Notes under the pieces: generated by a model | The model's database searches: none | What the model was told of the DNA's origin: nothing | The model's input: only the letters and a program-made list of their open reading frames with translations | Part shown: one piece after another, positions 56,339 to 64,000 of the stretch | Layout: each line of letters starts with the position of its first letter | How positions within the stretch are numbered: the first letter of the stretch is position 1 | Translations under genes and position numbers: made by a program | Source: Pseudomonas sp. Irchel s3f7 | GTDB lineage: Bacteria > Pseudomonadota > Gammaproteobacteria > Pseudomonadales > Pseudomonadaceae | Reading direction: 5' to 3' | NCBI RefSeq assembly: GCF_900187615.1 | Contig: NZ_FYDO01000010.1 | Location: 62,001-126,000 of the forward strand | DNA length: 64,000 nt

Positions 56339-58522
56339 ATGCGCGATGATCTCTCCCTTCTGCTGAACTCCCTCAACGATGCCCAACGCCAGGCCGTAGC
56401 TGCCTCCGTGGGTCGTCAGTTGGTCCTGGCCGGTGCTGGTTCCGGTAAAACCCGAGTGCTGGTGCACCGTATCGCCTGGTTGATCCAGGTCGAAAACGCC
56501 TCGCCCCACTCCATCCTGTCGGTGACCTTCACCAACAAGGCCGCTGCCGAGATGCGTCATCGCATCGAGCAGTTGATGGGTATCAACCCGGCCGGCATGT
56601 GGGTCGGCACCTTCCACGGCCTGGCGCACCGCTTGCTGCGGGCGCACTGGCAGGAAGCCGGCCTGAGCCAGACCTTCCAGATTCTTGACAGCGACGACCA
56701 GCAACGCCTGGTCAAGCGGGTGATCCGCGAACTGGGTCTGGACGAGCAACGCTGGCCGGCCCGACAGGCCCAATGGTTCATCAACGGGCAGAAAGACGAA
56801 GGTCTGCGCCCGCAACACATTCAAGCCAGCGGCGATCTGTTCCTGGCCACCATGCGCAGCATCTATGAAGCCTACGAGGCCGCGTGCCTGCGTGCGGGCG
56901 TCATCGATTTCTCCGAATTGCTGTTGCGCGCCCTCGACCTGTGGCGCGATCACCCAGGCCTGCTGGCGCACTATCAGAAACGCTTCCGGCACATTCTGGT
57001 CGACGAGTTCCAGGACACCAACGCCGTGCAGTACGCCTGGTTGCGCCTGCTGGCCAAAGGTGGCGACAGCCTCATGGTGGTCGGCGACGACGATCAGTCG
57101 ATCTACGGCTGGCGTGGCGCGAAAATCGAGAACATCTACCAGTATTCCGACGACTTCCCGGATGCCGAGACCATTCGTCTGGAGCAGAACTACCGCTCTA
57201 CGGCCGGCATTCTCAAAGCCGCCAACGCCCTGATCGCCAACAACACTGGCCGCATGGGCAAAGAACTGTGGACCGATGGCGGCGACGGCGAAGCGATCAA
57301 CCTGTACGCCGCGTTCAATGAACACGACGAAGCTCGTTACGTTGTCGAAACCATCGAAAGTGCGCTGAAAACCGGACTTTCCCGTAGCGATATCGCGATT
57401 TTGTACCGCTCCAACGCCCAATCGCGCGTTTTGGAAGAAGCCTTGCTGCGCGAGCGCATTCCGTACCGCATTTATGGCGGTCAGCGCTTCTTCGAACGGG
57501 CGGAAATCAAAAACGCCATGGCCTATATGCGCCTGCTCGAAGGCCGGGGCAACGATGCCGCGCTTGAGCGAGTGATCAACGTGCCAGCCCGTGGCATTGG
57601 CGAAAAAACCGTCGAGGCTATTCGCGATCATGCCCGTCATAGCGATGTGTCGATGTGGGAAGCGATGCGCTTGCTGGTGGCCAATAAGGGCCTGACCGGT
57701 CGTGCAGCGGGTGCCCTGGGCGCCTTTATCGAGCTGATCGAAAACCTCGCCGCCAAGTGCATGGACATGCCGCTGCACCTGATGACCCAGACGGTCATCG
57801 AGCAGTCTGGCCTGATTGCCTACCACGAAGCGGAAAAAGGCGAGAAAGGCCAGGCCCGGGTAGAAAACCTTGAGGAACTGGTCAGCGCCGCGCGCAACTT
57901 TGAGAACAGCGAAGAGGACGAAGACCTGACGCCACTGGCGGCGTTCCTCGGTCATGCGTCGCTGGAGGCCGGTGATACCCAGGCCGACGAGCACGAAGAC
58001 AGCATTCAGTTGATGACCCTGCACAGCGCCAAAGGCCTGGAATTCCCCTACGTGTTCCTCGTCGGCATGGAAGAAGGCCTGTTCCCGCACAAGATGAGCC
58101 TGGAAGAACCCGGCCGTCTTGAAGAGGAACGTCGCTTGGCCTACGTCGGCATTACCCGGGCCATGCAGAACCTGGTGATGACTTATGCTGAAACCAGACG
58201 CCTGTACGGCAGTGAAACCTACAACAAGGTCTCACGCTTCGTACGCGAAGTGCCGAAAGGTCTGATTCAGGAAGTAAGGCTTTCCAATAGCGTCAGTCGT
58301 CCGTTCAGTGGCAACCAGTCGATGAGTGGCGGCAACCTGTTCGGCGGCAGTGCCATTCCGGATACAGGTTTCAGCCTGGGCCAGACTGTACGGCATTCGG
58401 TGTTTGGCGATGGCGTGATCCTGAACTTCGAAGGTGCCGGCGCTCAGGCGCGGGTACAGGTGAACTTCAGCGAAGGAAGCAAGTGGTTGATGCTGGGTTA
58501 CGCCAAGCTGGAAGCCATATAA
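56339..58522 (+). CDS. uvrD: UvrD, DNA helicase II
   Basis: A 3'-5' superfamily 1 helicase for mismatch and nucleotide-excision repair, 727 residues. Walker A is AGAGSGKT at 31-38; other motifs are TFTNKAAAEMR (Ia), VDEFQDTNAVQY (II), VGDDDQSIYGWRGA (III), LEQNYRS (IV), IQLMTLHSAKGLEFPYVFL (V) and EERRLAYVGITRA (VI). The C-terminal Tudor-like end includes GQTVRHSVFGDGVI. Full length compared with E. coli UvrD (720). Confidence 0.97.
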   Translation: MRDDLSLLLNSLNDAQRQAVAASVGRQLVLAGAGSGKTRVLVHRIAWLIQVENASPHSILSVTFTNKAAAEMRHRIEQLMGINPAGMWVGTFHGLAHRLLRAHWQEAGLSQTFQILDSDDQQRLVKRVIRELGLDEQRWPARQAQWFINGQKDEGLRPQHIQASGDLFLATMRSIYEAYEAACLRAGVIDFSELLLRALDLWRDHPGLLAHYQKRFRHILVDEFQDTNAVQYAWLRLLAKGGDSLMVVGDDDQSIYGWRGAKIENIYQYSDDFPDAETIRLEQNYRSTAGILKAANALIANNTGRMGKELWTDGGDGEAINLYAAFNEHDEARYVVETIESALKTGLSRSDIAILYRSNAQSRVLEEALLRERIPYRIYGGQRFFERAEIKNAMAYMRLLEGRGNDAALERVINVPARGIGEKTVEAIRDHARHSDVSMWEAMRLLVANKGLTGRAAGALGAFIELIENLAAKCMDMPLHLMTQTVIEQSGLIAYHEAEKGEKGQARVENLEELVSAARNFENSEEDEDLTPLAAFLGHASLEAGDTQADEHEDSIQLMTLHSAKGLEFPYVFLVGMEEGLFPHKMSLEEPGRLEEERRLAYVGITRAMQNLVMTYAETRRLYGSETYNKVSRFVREVPKGLIQEVRLSNSVSRPFSGNQSMSGGNLFGGSAIPDTGFSLGQTVRHSVFGDGVILNFEGAGAQARVQVNFSEGSKWLMLGYAKLEAI

Positions 58523-58532
58523 CAAGACTTTC

Positions 58533-58631
58533 TGTAGGAGCGAGCTTGCTCGCGAAGGTCGTCAACGATGGCGCGTTTTTCTTAATGAACGCGCTGCCCT
58601 TGGTTTTTTCGCGAGCAAGATCGCTCCTACA
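58533..58631. repeat. REP pair after uvrD
   Basis: TGTAGGAGCGAGCTTGCTCG CGAA at 58533-58556 and its near-perfect inverted copy at 58608-58631, with 51 bases between. Typical Pseudomonas REP doublet; the stem could also end uvrD transcription. Confidence 0.9.
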
Positions 58632-58811
58632 GGGATCATTTCCTTCCGAACTAAATCACAAGTCCTACAGCCCAAAGTACACGGGCCCACTTGCGCCGAC
58701 AGAGCTGAACTCAACCTGTCAGGCAAAAGCCGGAAACACTCTGCCGCTAGCCAGTAACACTTCACCTGTGCAACATGGCGCGCGTGCCTTCCACAAATGG
58801 GAATTCCCTTT

Positions 58812-59693
58812 ATGAAACGTTTTCTTAGCATCGCCATGGCGTTGTGCATCGGCCTGACGATGAGTCTCGACGTCAATGCCGCCAAGCGCTTCGGTGGTGG
58901 CAAAAGCGCAGGCGCTGCGCCGACTCACCAAACCAGCCAGATGGCTCCTTCTTCTCCAGGCATGGGCGGCGCTGCGGCGACCGCTGGTGCTGCCGGTGCC
59001 GCTGGCGCCGCTGCCAAGGCCGGTGGCGCTTCGCGCTGGCTCGGCCCTCTGGCCGGCATCGCCGCCGGTGGCCTGCTGGCGTCCATGTTCATGGGCGACG
59101 GCTTCCAGGGCATGCAGATCTTCGACATCCTGATCATGGCGGTCATCGCTTTCCTGGTCTTCCGTTTCATCGCCGCTCGTCGCCGCAAGCAGCAGCCACA
59201 AATGGCTCCGGCAGGCTACGCGCCGCCGATGCAGCGTGAAGCTTTCGAACAGAAGCCGGCTGGCGGTTCGATCTTTGGCGGCGCGGCAGCACCGGTCGCC
59301 GCTCGTCCGGTAATCAACGCTCCGGCCTGGTTCAACGAACACAACTTCATCGAAGCCGCGCGCAATCACTTCCAGTCCCTGCAACAGCACTGGGACGCGA
59401 ACGAAATGGACAAGATTGCCGAGTTCGTGACCCCGCAAATGCTCGAGTTCCTCAAGCGTGAGCGTGCCGACCTGGGTGACGGTTTCCAGTCCACCTACAT
59501 TGATAACCTCAATGTGCAACTGGACGGTGTGGATGATCGCGCCGACAAGACCATCGCTACCCTGACCTTCAACGGTGTATCGAAAACTTCACGTTTCGAC
59601 CAGGGTGAAGCCTTCAGCGAAAGCTGGAACATGGAACGTGCACAGGGCGAGAACCAGCCTTGGCTGGTGGCCGGTATCCGCCAGAACGGCTGA
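58812..59693 (+). CDS. Tim44-domain membrane protein
   Basis: A 293-residue protein. A signal/anchor helix (FLSIAMALCIGLTMSLDVNA) is followed by a Gly/Ala-rich stretch with a second hydrophobic part (GPLAGIAAGGLLASMFMGDG) and a helix (IFDILIMAVIAFLVFRFIAA). The C-terminal Tim44-like domain runs from about 175 (FIEAARNHFQSLQQHWDANE ... WLVAGIRQNG). Bacterial proteins of this family are uncharacterised; a role at the inner membrane is likely. The ATG at 58812 starts directly at the anchor helix. Confidence 0.9.
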   Translation: MKRFLSIAMALCIGLTMSLDVNAAKRFGGGKSAGAAPTHQTSQMAPSSPGMGGAAATAGAAGAAGAAAKAGGASRWLGPLAGIAAGGLLASMFMGDGFQGMQIFDILIMAVIAFLVFRFIAARRRKQQPQMAPAGYAPPMQREAFEQKPAGGSIFGGAAAPVAARPVINAPAWFNEHNFIEAARNHFQSLQQHWDANEMDKIAEFVTPQMLEFLKRERADLGDGFQSTYIDNLNVQLDGVDDRADKTIATLTFNGVSKTSRFDQGEAFSESWNMERAQGENQPWLVAGIRQNG

Positions 59694-59722
59694 TCCCCCT
59701 CCGCGCTTCACTTGCTGCAATA

Positions 59723-59748
59723 AAAACCCCAGCCTCGGCTGGGGTTTT
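59723..59748 (+). terminator. Terminator after the Tim44 gene
   Basis: AAAACCCCAGCC and GGCTGGGGTTTT around a TC loop, a classic strong intrinsic terminator usable in both directions. Confidence 0.9.
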
Positions 59749-59831
59749 CTATTTCGCGGTTGCATCTATAGCAAGCTACTGTATAAACCGCCCCATATAA
59801 ACCGCGCCATTCAAGCAAGAGGATCCCGGAC

Positions 59832-60239
59832 GTGGAAGAAATCATCGAACAACTGCGTGAAGCCAACGAACCGGTACCGGTCCCCTTGGAGCTGCCTGAC
59901 GAAGACATGCTGGTGGAAATCGAGGAACAACTGTTCATCGACATTCCATTCGTCTTCAGAGAGTTTCTGCTGACCGTCAGCGACGTGGTCTACGGCAGCC
60001 TGGAGCCGGTGACCGTCACCGACCCGCAATCTCACACCTATCTGCCGGACGTTGCCGCCAATGCCTGGGATGCCGGCGTTGAACGCAGCCTGATTCCGAT
60101 CTGCCAGGACGGTGACGACTACTACTGCGTCGAAGAAGACGGCACCGTGGTGCTTTGGCAGGCCGAAGAAGAGCTGATTGCCGAAGAAACCTGGGAATCG
60201 GTGTGGCACTGGGCGCGGGACGTCTGGCTGGAAAGCTGA
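59832..60239 (+). CDS. SMI1/KNR4-family protein
   Basis: A 135-residue acidic SMI1/KNR4 (SUKH)-fold protein. The motif IEEQLFIDIPFVFREFLLTV and the ending YYCVEEDGTVVLWQAEEEL are characteristic. SUKH proteins often act as immunity proteins for toxins, but many, like this one, stand alone in the chromosome with unknown roles. GTG start with GAGG upstream. No toxin gene is next to it, so an immunity role is not supported. Confidence 0.85.
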   Translation: MEEIIEQLREANEPVPVPLELPDEDMLVEIEEQLFIDIPFVFREFLLTVSDVVYGSLEPVTVTDPQSHTYLPDVAANAWDAGVERSLIPICQDGDDYYCVEEDGTVVLWQAEEELIAEETWESVWHWARDVWLES

Positions 60240-60257
60240 TTCAGCCGATGCCGGTGG

Positions 60258-62021
60258 TCAATGCCCGGACGACTCCTTGTGGTTGTCGAGTGTTTCCAGC
60301 AACGCCACCTGCATCCGCGTATGCACGCGAATGAACCAACGCCACAGCAGCGCCGCCACGGCGGCCGCGACGATGGCGATCAGCAGCAGCAACTTGTTGG
60401 TCGGCAGAATACTGGCCGACAAGGCTGCCAACAGCAGGAAGATCACCAGCAGCGACAGGATCGGGATCACTTCGGCGATCACCCTTCGCACTCGCTGCGT
60501 GTGGCGCCCGGCCATCTCCGGCTTCACGCCCATTTCCGCCAGCAACATCGACAGCGCCTTGAGCTTGCGATACGCCGCGATCAGGAATGGCAACGACAAC
60601 AACAGTGCACCGCCCCAGATCAGTGCTTTTTGCCAGCTCGGGTCGCTGATCCAGGCTTGCACGTAAGCAGCCATGCGCTCGGCGAAGAATGCACCTGAGA
60701 AGAAGATCGCAATCACCAACGCCAGATTGACCCCCACCTGCAGCAAAATCCGTCGAATCATCGACGCCAGCAAGGCGCCCTCTCCCTGCGGCTGAATGCT
60801 GCGCAGCCACTCGCCGTACATTCCCAGGACCCGTCCCAGGCGTTCGGGCATGACGTGCGCAAGCTTGATCGACAATGGATCGGCCGCGCGAATCAGATAT
60901 GGCGTCAGCAAGGTGGTGATTACCGAGACCGCCACCGCCACGGGATACAGAAAGTTGCTGGTGACCTGCAAGGTCATGCCCAACGCCGCGATGATGAAAG
61001 AAAACTCGCCAATCTGTGAAAGCCCCATCCCGACGCGCAGCGAGGTCCGTCCGTCGTTACCGGCGATAAAGGCACCGAGGCCGCAGGACAACATCTTGCC
61101 GAGCACCACGGCTACCGTAATCACCGCAATCGGCCAGGCGTATTGCAGCAGGATCTTCGGATCGAGCATCAGCCCGATCGCCACAAAGAAAATGGCACTG
61201 AACAGGTCGCGAACCGGTTCGATCAATCGCTCGATCTTCAGTAATTGTCGCGACTCGGCCATGATCGCACCAATCAGGAATGCCCCCAGCACCATGCTGT
61301 ATTCGAGCTTGACCACCAGCAGGCAGAAGCCGAAACACAGACCCAGCACCGTGATCAGGAGCATTTCGTTGCTGTCGAATTTGGCCACGTAGGCCAGCAA
61401 CCGCGGCACCATCAAAATGCCGAGGACCAACGCAACGATCATGAACAGCGAGAGCTTGCCGACGGTGGAAAACACCTCGCCGGAGCTGACCGTACCGCTG
61501 ACCGCGATACTCGACAGCAAAGCGATAATGCCGATGCCCAGGATGTCTTCGACGATCAGCACACCAAAAATCAGCTGCGCAAAACGCTCGTTCTTCAGCT
61601 TCAGGTCATTGAGCGCCTTGACGATGATGGTGGTCGACGAAATCGCCAGGATCGCGCCCAGGAACAGCGAATCCATGGTGTTCCAGTCGAACCAGCGACC
61701 GATCTCGTAGCCGATCCAGATCATCAGCACGATTTCCAGGAACGCGGCGATGAAGGCCGTGGCACCGACCTTGAACAGCTTGCGCAGGCTGAATTCCAGG
61801 CCCAGGCAGAACATCAGGAAAATCACCCCGAGTTCCGCCAGGGTCTTGATGGTCTCTTCGTCGTGGATCAGCCCGAAAGGGGGGGTGTGCGGACCGATGA
61901 TGAAGCCGGCGACGATATAACCCAGTACCACCGGTTGCTTGAGGCGATGAAACACCACGGTCACCACACCTGCGATCAACATGATCACTGCCAGATCCTG
62001 GATAAAACTGATGGCATGCAT
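60258..62021 (-). CDS. CPA2 cation:proton antiporter
   Basis: A 587-residue inner-membrane antiporter (KefB/YbaL branch). The Na+/H+-exchanger domain of about 12 helices covers residues 1-400, with YIVAGFIIGPHTPPFG and AELGVIFLMFCLGLEFS near the start. The C-terminal quarter has three further helices and a short cytoplasmic tail. There is no TrkA-N (Rossmann) domain, unlike KefB/C, so NAD-type control is unlikely. The ATG at 62021 has GGGAG upstream; a frame to 62378 is non-membrane and overlaps the thioesterase gene. Confidence 0.9.
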   Translation of the reverse strand: MHAISFIQDLAVIMLIAGVVTVVFHRLKQPVVLGYIVAGFIIGPHTPPFGLIHDEETIKTLAELGVIFLMFCLGLEFSLRKLFKVGATAFIAAFLEIVLMIWIGYEIGRWFDWNTMDSLFLGAILAISSTTIIVKALNDLKLKNERFAQLIFGVLIVEDILGIGIIALLSSIAVSGTVSSGEVFSTVGKLSLFMIVALVLGILMVPRLLAYVAKFDSNEMLLITVLGLCFGFCLLVVKLEYSMVLGAFLIGAIMAESRQLLKIERLIEPVRDLFSAIFFVAIGLMLDPKILLQYAWPIAVITVAVVLGKMLSCGLGAFIAGNDGRTSLRVGMGLSQIGEFSFIIAALGMTLQVTSNFLYPVAVAVSVITTLLTPYLIRAADPLSIKLAHVMPERLGRVLGMYGEWLRSIQPQGEGALLASMIRRILLQVGVNLALVIAIFFSGAFFAERMAAYVQAWISDPSWQKALIWGGALLLSLPFLIAAYRKLKALSMLLAEMGVKPEMAGRHTQRVRRVIAEVIPILSLLVIFLLLAALSASILPTNKLLLLIAIVAAAVAALLWRWFIRVHTRMQVALLETLDNHKESSGH

Positions 62022-62307
62022 GGCGTGGCGCTCCCTGGATGTCATTGACCATAAGCCGACCGTAAGAACGGTCTGACTGAGGCGAGTAAAAATCTGCGTG
62101 CCGCGTAGGAATTGCCCTCGAAACCGGGCTTTTGGCAGGGTAACACCGCGACTTGAAGCAGAAAGGCGGTGCAATATATGGAAACAGATCGATTCGGCGT
62201 GACGGCGGACAGGCGCACGGCGTCCCGATAACTGTTGGTTTGAAAAAACCGCTGAGGCACCCGCAGAGGTGCCCCCCTCAAACGTTGCCTTGCCCCGTGA
62301 GAATGCT

Positions 62308-62790
62308 ATGGAACCCGGAAACGCCCAGCTGTCGATGACGGTATTGATGACCCCCGACATGGCCAATTTCTCTGGCAATGTTCACGGTGGCACCCTGCTC
62401 AAATACCTCGACGAAGTGGCCTACGCCTGCGCCAGCCGTTATGCCGGACGCTATGTGGTGACCCTGTCGGTGGACCAGGTGATTTTTCGCGAGCCGATCC
62501 ATGTCGGCGAATTGGTGACCTTCCTGGCCTCGGTGAACTACACCGGTAATACCTCCATGGAAGTGGGCATCAAGGTGGTGACGGAGAACATCCGCGAGCG
62601 TTCGGTGCGTCACACCAACAGCTGCTTCTTCACCATGGTCGCGGTGGATGACCAGCGCAAACCGGCCCAGGTACCGCCGCTGCAACCGGACAACAGCGAG
62701 AGCAAGCGCCGCTATATCCAGGCTCAGCAACGCCGCCAGATTCGTCAGGAACTGGAAAAGCGTTATCAAGAGATCAAGGGCGACGCTTAA
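62308..62790 (+). CDS. Acyl-CoA thioesterase, hot-dog fold
   Basis: A 160-residue thioesterase of the YciA/BFIT type that hydrolyses acyl-CoA to free acid. Motifs are MANFSGNVHGGTLLKYLDEV (catalytic Asn and Asp region) and AYACASRYAGRYVVTLSVDQV, and a basic C-terminal helix follows. The ATG at 62308 aligns with family starts (MEPGNAQLSMTVLM). It is divergent from the antiporter and convergent with pdxY. Confidence 0.9.
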   Translation: MEPGNAQLSMTVLMTPDMANFSGNVHGGTLLKYLDEVAYACASRYAGRYVVTLSVDQVIFREPIHVGELVTFLASVNYTGNTSMEVGIKVVTENIRERSVRHTNSCFFTMVAVDDQRKPAQVPPLQPDNSESKRRYIQAQQRRQIRQELEKRYQEIKGDA

Positions 62791-62796
62791 AGCAAA

Positions 62797-62847
62797 AAAA
62801 GATCGCAGCCTGCCGCAGCTTGGAGCTACCGCAGGCTGCGATCTTTT
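62797..62847. terminator. Bidirectional terminator between thioesterase and pdxY
   Basis: AAAAGATCGCAGCCTGC and GCAGGCTGCGATCTTTT form a 17-pair perfect stem around a 17-base loop, with A and T tracts on both outer sides. Confidence 0.9.
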
Positions 62848-62860
62848 TGCCTAAATCTGA

Positions 62861-63733
62861 TTACAAACTGATCGACGTCGCTTCGAAGCGCACTCGCGGA
62901 TGGGCAATCCGGTCCTGAGCGCGCACCAGTTCAAGCTCGTAACTGGCGCAAGCCTGGGTTTCCAGCAGTACTTCGTGCACCGCCGAGGCGGCAAACTCGA
63001 AGGCCGCCACCAGGCTGTCGCCCAACAGCACGCGGGCCAGGAACAACCCGGAAGTCAGGTCGCCAACGCCCACTGGCTGACGCGGAAACGCCAACAGCGG
63101 ACGCTGTAGATGCCAGCTGCCTTCAGCCGTCACCAGCAGCATTTCAAAGACATCCGAGGATTTGCCGGGATAATCCAGATGTTTCACCAACACGGCCTTC
63201 GGACCACGCGCCAACAGCGCTCGGGCCATCGCCAGGCAATCGAACAGCGACTGCGGCTTGCGCCCCGAGAAACTATCCAGTTCCAGTTGATTCGGGCACA
63301 TGAAGTCCGCCACGGCAGCGGCTTCTTCCAGCAGGAAGTCACTGACTTCGGCCGGCACACTGCAGCCCTTCTCCGGATGGCCCATGACCGGATCACACAA
63401 GTACAGCGCCTTGGGATTCATCGCCTTGATCCGCGCCACACCCGTCAGAATCGCCCGGCCCTGGGCCGCACTGCCAAGATAACCGGAGAGTACGGCATCG
63501 CAGTTGCCCAGCTCGCCAATCGCGGCAATGCCTTCGACCAGGTCAGGAATCTGATGGGGTGCCAACACGTCCCCGGTCCACTGGCCGTACTGGGTGTGGT
63601 TGGAGAACTGCACGGTGTTGAGCGGCCACACATTCACACCGACCCGCTGCATCGGGAATACCGCGGCGCTGTTGCCGGCGTGACCGAACACGACATGGGA
63701 CTGGATAGCGAGCAAATGAGGCGTACGTTTCAT
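62861..63733 (-). CDS. pdxY: Pyridoxal kinase
   Basis: A 290-residue ribokinase-fold enzyme that phosphorylates pyridoxal to PLP in the salvage pathway. It starts with [20 protein letters not shown] and [36 protein letters not shown] and the C-terminal [18 protein letters not shown] hold the ATP- and substrate-binding residues (Asp of GVGD is the catalytic base). Length matches E. coli PdxY (287). Confidence 0.95.
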   Translation of the reverse strand: MKRTPHLLAIQSHVVFGHAGNSAAVFPMQRVGVNVWPLNTVQFSNHTQYGQWTGDVLAPHQIPDLVEGIAAIGELGNCDAVLSGYLGSAAQGRAILTGVARIKAMNPKALYLCDPVMGHPEKGCSVPAEVSDFLLEEAAAVADFMCPNQLELDSFSGRKPQSLFDCLAMARALLARGPKAVLVKHLDYPGKSSDVFEMLLVTAEGSWHLQRPLLAFPRQPVGVGDLTSGLFLARVLLGDSLVAAFEFAASAVHEVLLETQACASYELELVRAQDRIAHPRVRFEATSISL

Positions 63734-63852
63734 GCGGTGAGTTTCCGTAAAACGATTGAAATTCTAGCCGCGCAGTATGCGACTAAACGCAGTCTGTACG
63801 ACAGACCGGCGACGCAGTTAAGCTGACACTCTATTGTTGGAGCAACCTGTCG

Positions 63853-64000
63853 ATGCTGACCCTTGGAAATATTTTCGTGCTGATGCTGTTCGCCACCGCG
63901 GGCGCATGGCTGTGGCACAACCACGGCTTGCGCGAGCGGGCGCTGGAGCGGGTCAAGCAGCATTGCAGCAAACTCGGCGTCGAGTTGCTGGATGGCAACG
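63853..64000 (+). CDS. DUF3301 protein, 5' part only
   Basis: The gene starts at the ATG at 63853 and runs off the end of the window. The visible 49 residues are an N-terminal membrane helix (NIFVLMLFATAGAWLWHNHG) followed by ERALERVKQHCSKLGVELLD, characteristic of DUF3301 proteins (short, inner-membrane, unknown function). GGAG lies about a dozen bases before the ATG. Confidence 0.85.
   Translation, partial: MLTLGNIFVLMLFATAGAWLWHNHGLRERALERVKQHCSKLGVELLDGN

Noticed and set aside
56174..58090. A 638-codon open frame on the minus strand opposite uvrD
   Set aside because: It lies entirely antisense to uvrD apart from its end, lacks any domain and is explained by GC-rich third positions.
59832..60239. 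SUKH-type immunity gene of a contact-dependent toxin system
   Set aside because: No toxin, Rhs or CdiA sequence is nearby and the neighbours are housekeeping genes.
60258..62021. Glutathione-gated K+ efflux protein KefB/KefC
   Set aside because: The C-terminal TrkA-N nucleotide-binding domain is absent, so I keep the general antiporter call.

Overview
The window looks like chromosome from a fluorescent Pseudomonas (P. fluorescens/putida type). The right half carries genes and an order typical of that genus (aphA, pycA/pycB with a divergent LysR regulator, an RpiR regulator, a GGDEF/EAL protein, uvrD, a Tim44-domain protein, pdxY, a DUF3301 start). It also has Pseudomonas REP palindromes built on a GAGCGAGCTTGCTCGC-type core. 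I identified everything by reading; no database search was possible.

Bases 1-22,200 are a copper-resistance region. A long minus-strand run, read right to left, holds ptrA-like, copA (multicopper oxidase), copB, copG (DUF411), a small Cys/Met-rich exported protein, cusC-cusB-cusA, a DUF3302 membrane protein, a small membrane protein, a Met-rich periplasmic protein and a second multicopper oxidase. A second minus-strand run has a DUF2933 membrane protein, a CopA-type P1B-ATPase and a CopZ-like chaperone. On the plus strand are copRS and copCD. A shared dyad TTACW-N4-YGTMA lies upstream of copA, ptrA, copR and copC and is the likely CopR box. Together the genes sense copper (CopRS), pump it from cytoplasm to periplasm (P-ATPase, CopZ), export it through the envelope (CusCBA) and bind or oxidise it outside the inner membrane (CopA, CopB, CopC, CopG, second oxidase). 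Scars are present: an orphan MbcA/ParS-type antitoxin beside a recombination-like dyad, and the 3' stub of a cupredoxin gene.

Bases 22,200-33,800 are a mosaic of mobile and defence DNA. They hold insertion-element scars with the broken ends of a Ycf48-like/RND-transporter operon and a type II CBASS anti-phage operon (CD-NTase, Cap2 E1-E2, Cap3 JAB peptidase with a frameshifted tail, 2TM-SAVED effector). Next come a 42-codon gene not usually called, a frameshifted ORF, two unfamiliar membrane proteins, a tRNA-like 3' end and an orphan TniQ-like protein. This stretch is AT-rich in places and is where unknown defence functions are most likely.

From about 33,885 onward the sequence is backbone: acetylpolyamine amidohydrolase, a 1,501-residue dermonecrotic-toxin-like protein, a MocR regulator divergent from a PaiB-type protein and two GNAT acetyltransferases, and a decayed hipA with its hipB-like partner and four regularly spaced operator-like repeats. 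An autotransporter, pyruvate carboxylase, regulators, uvrD, an antiporter, a thioesterase and pdxY follow.
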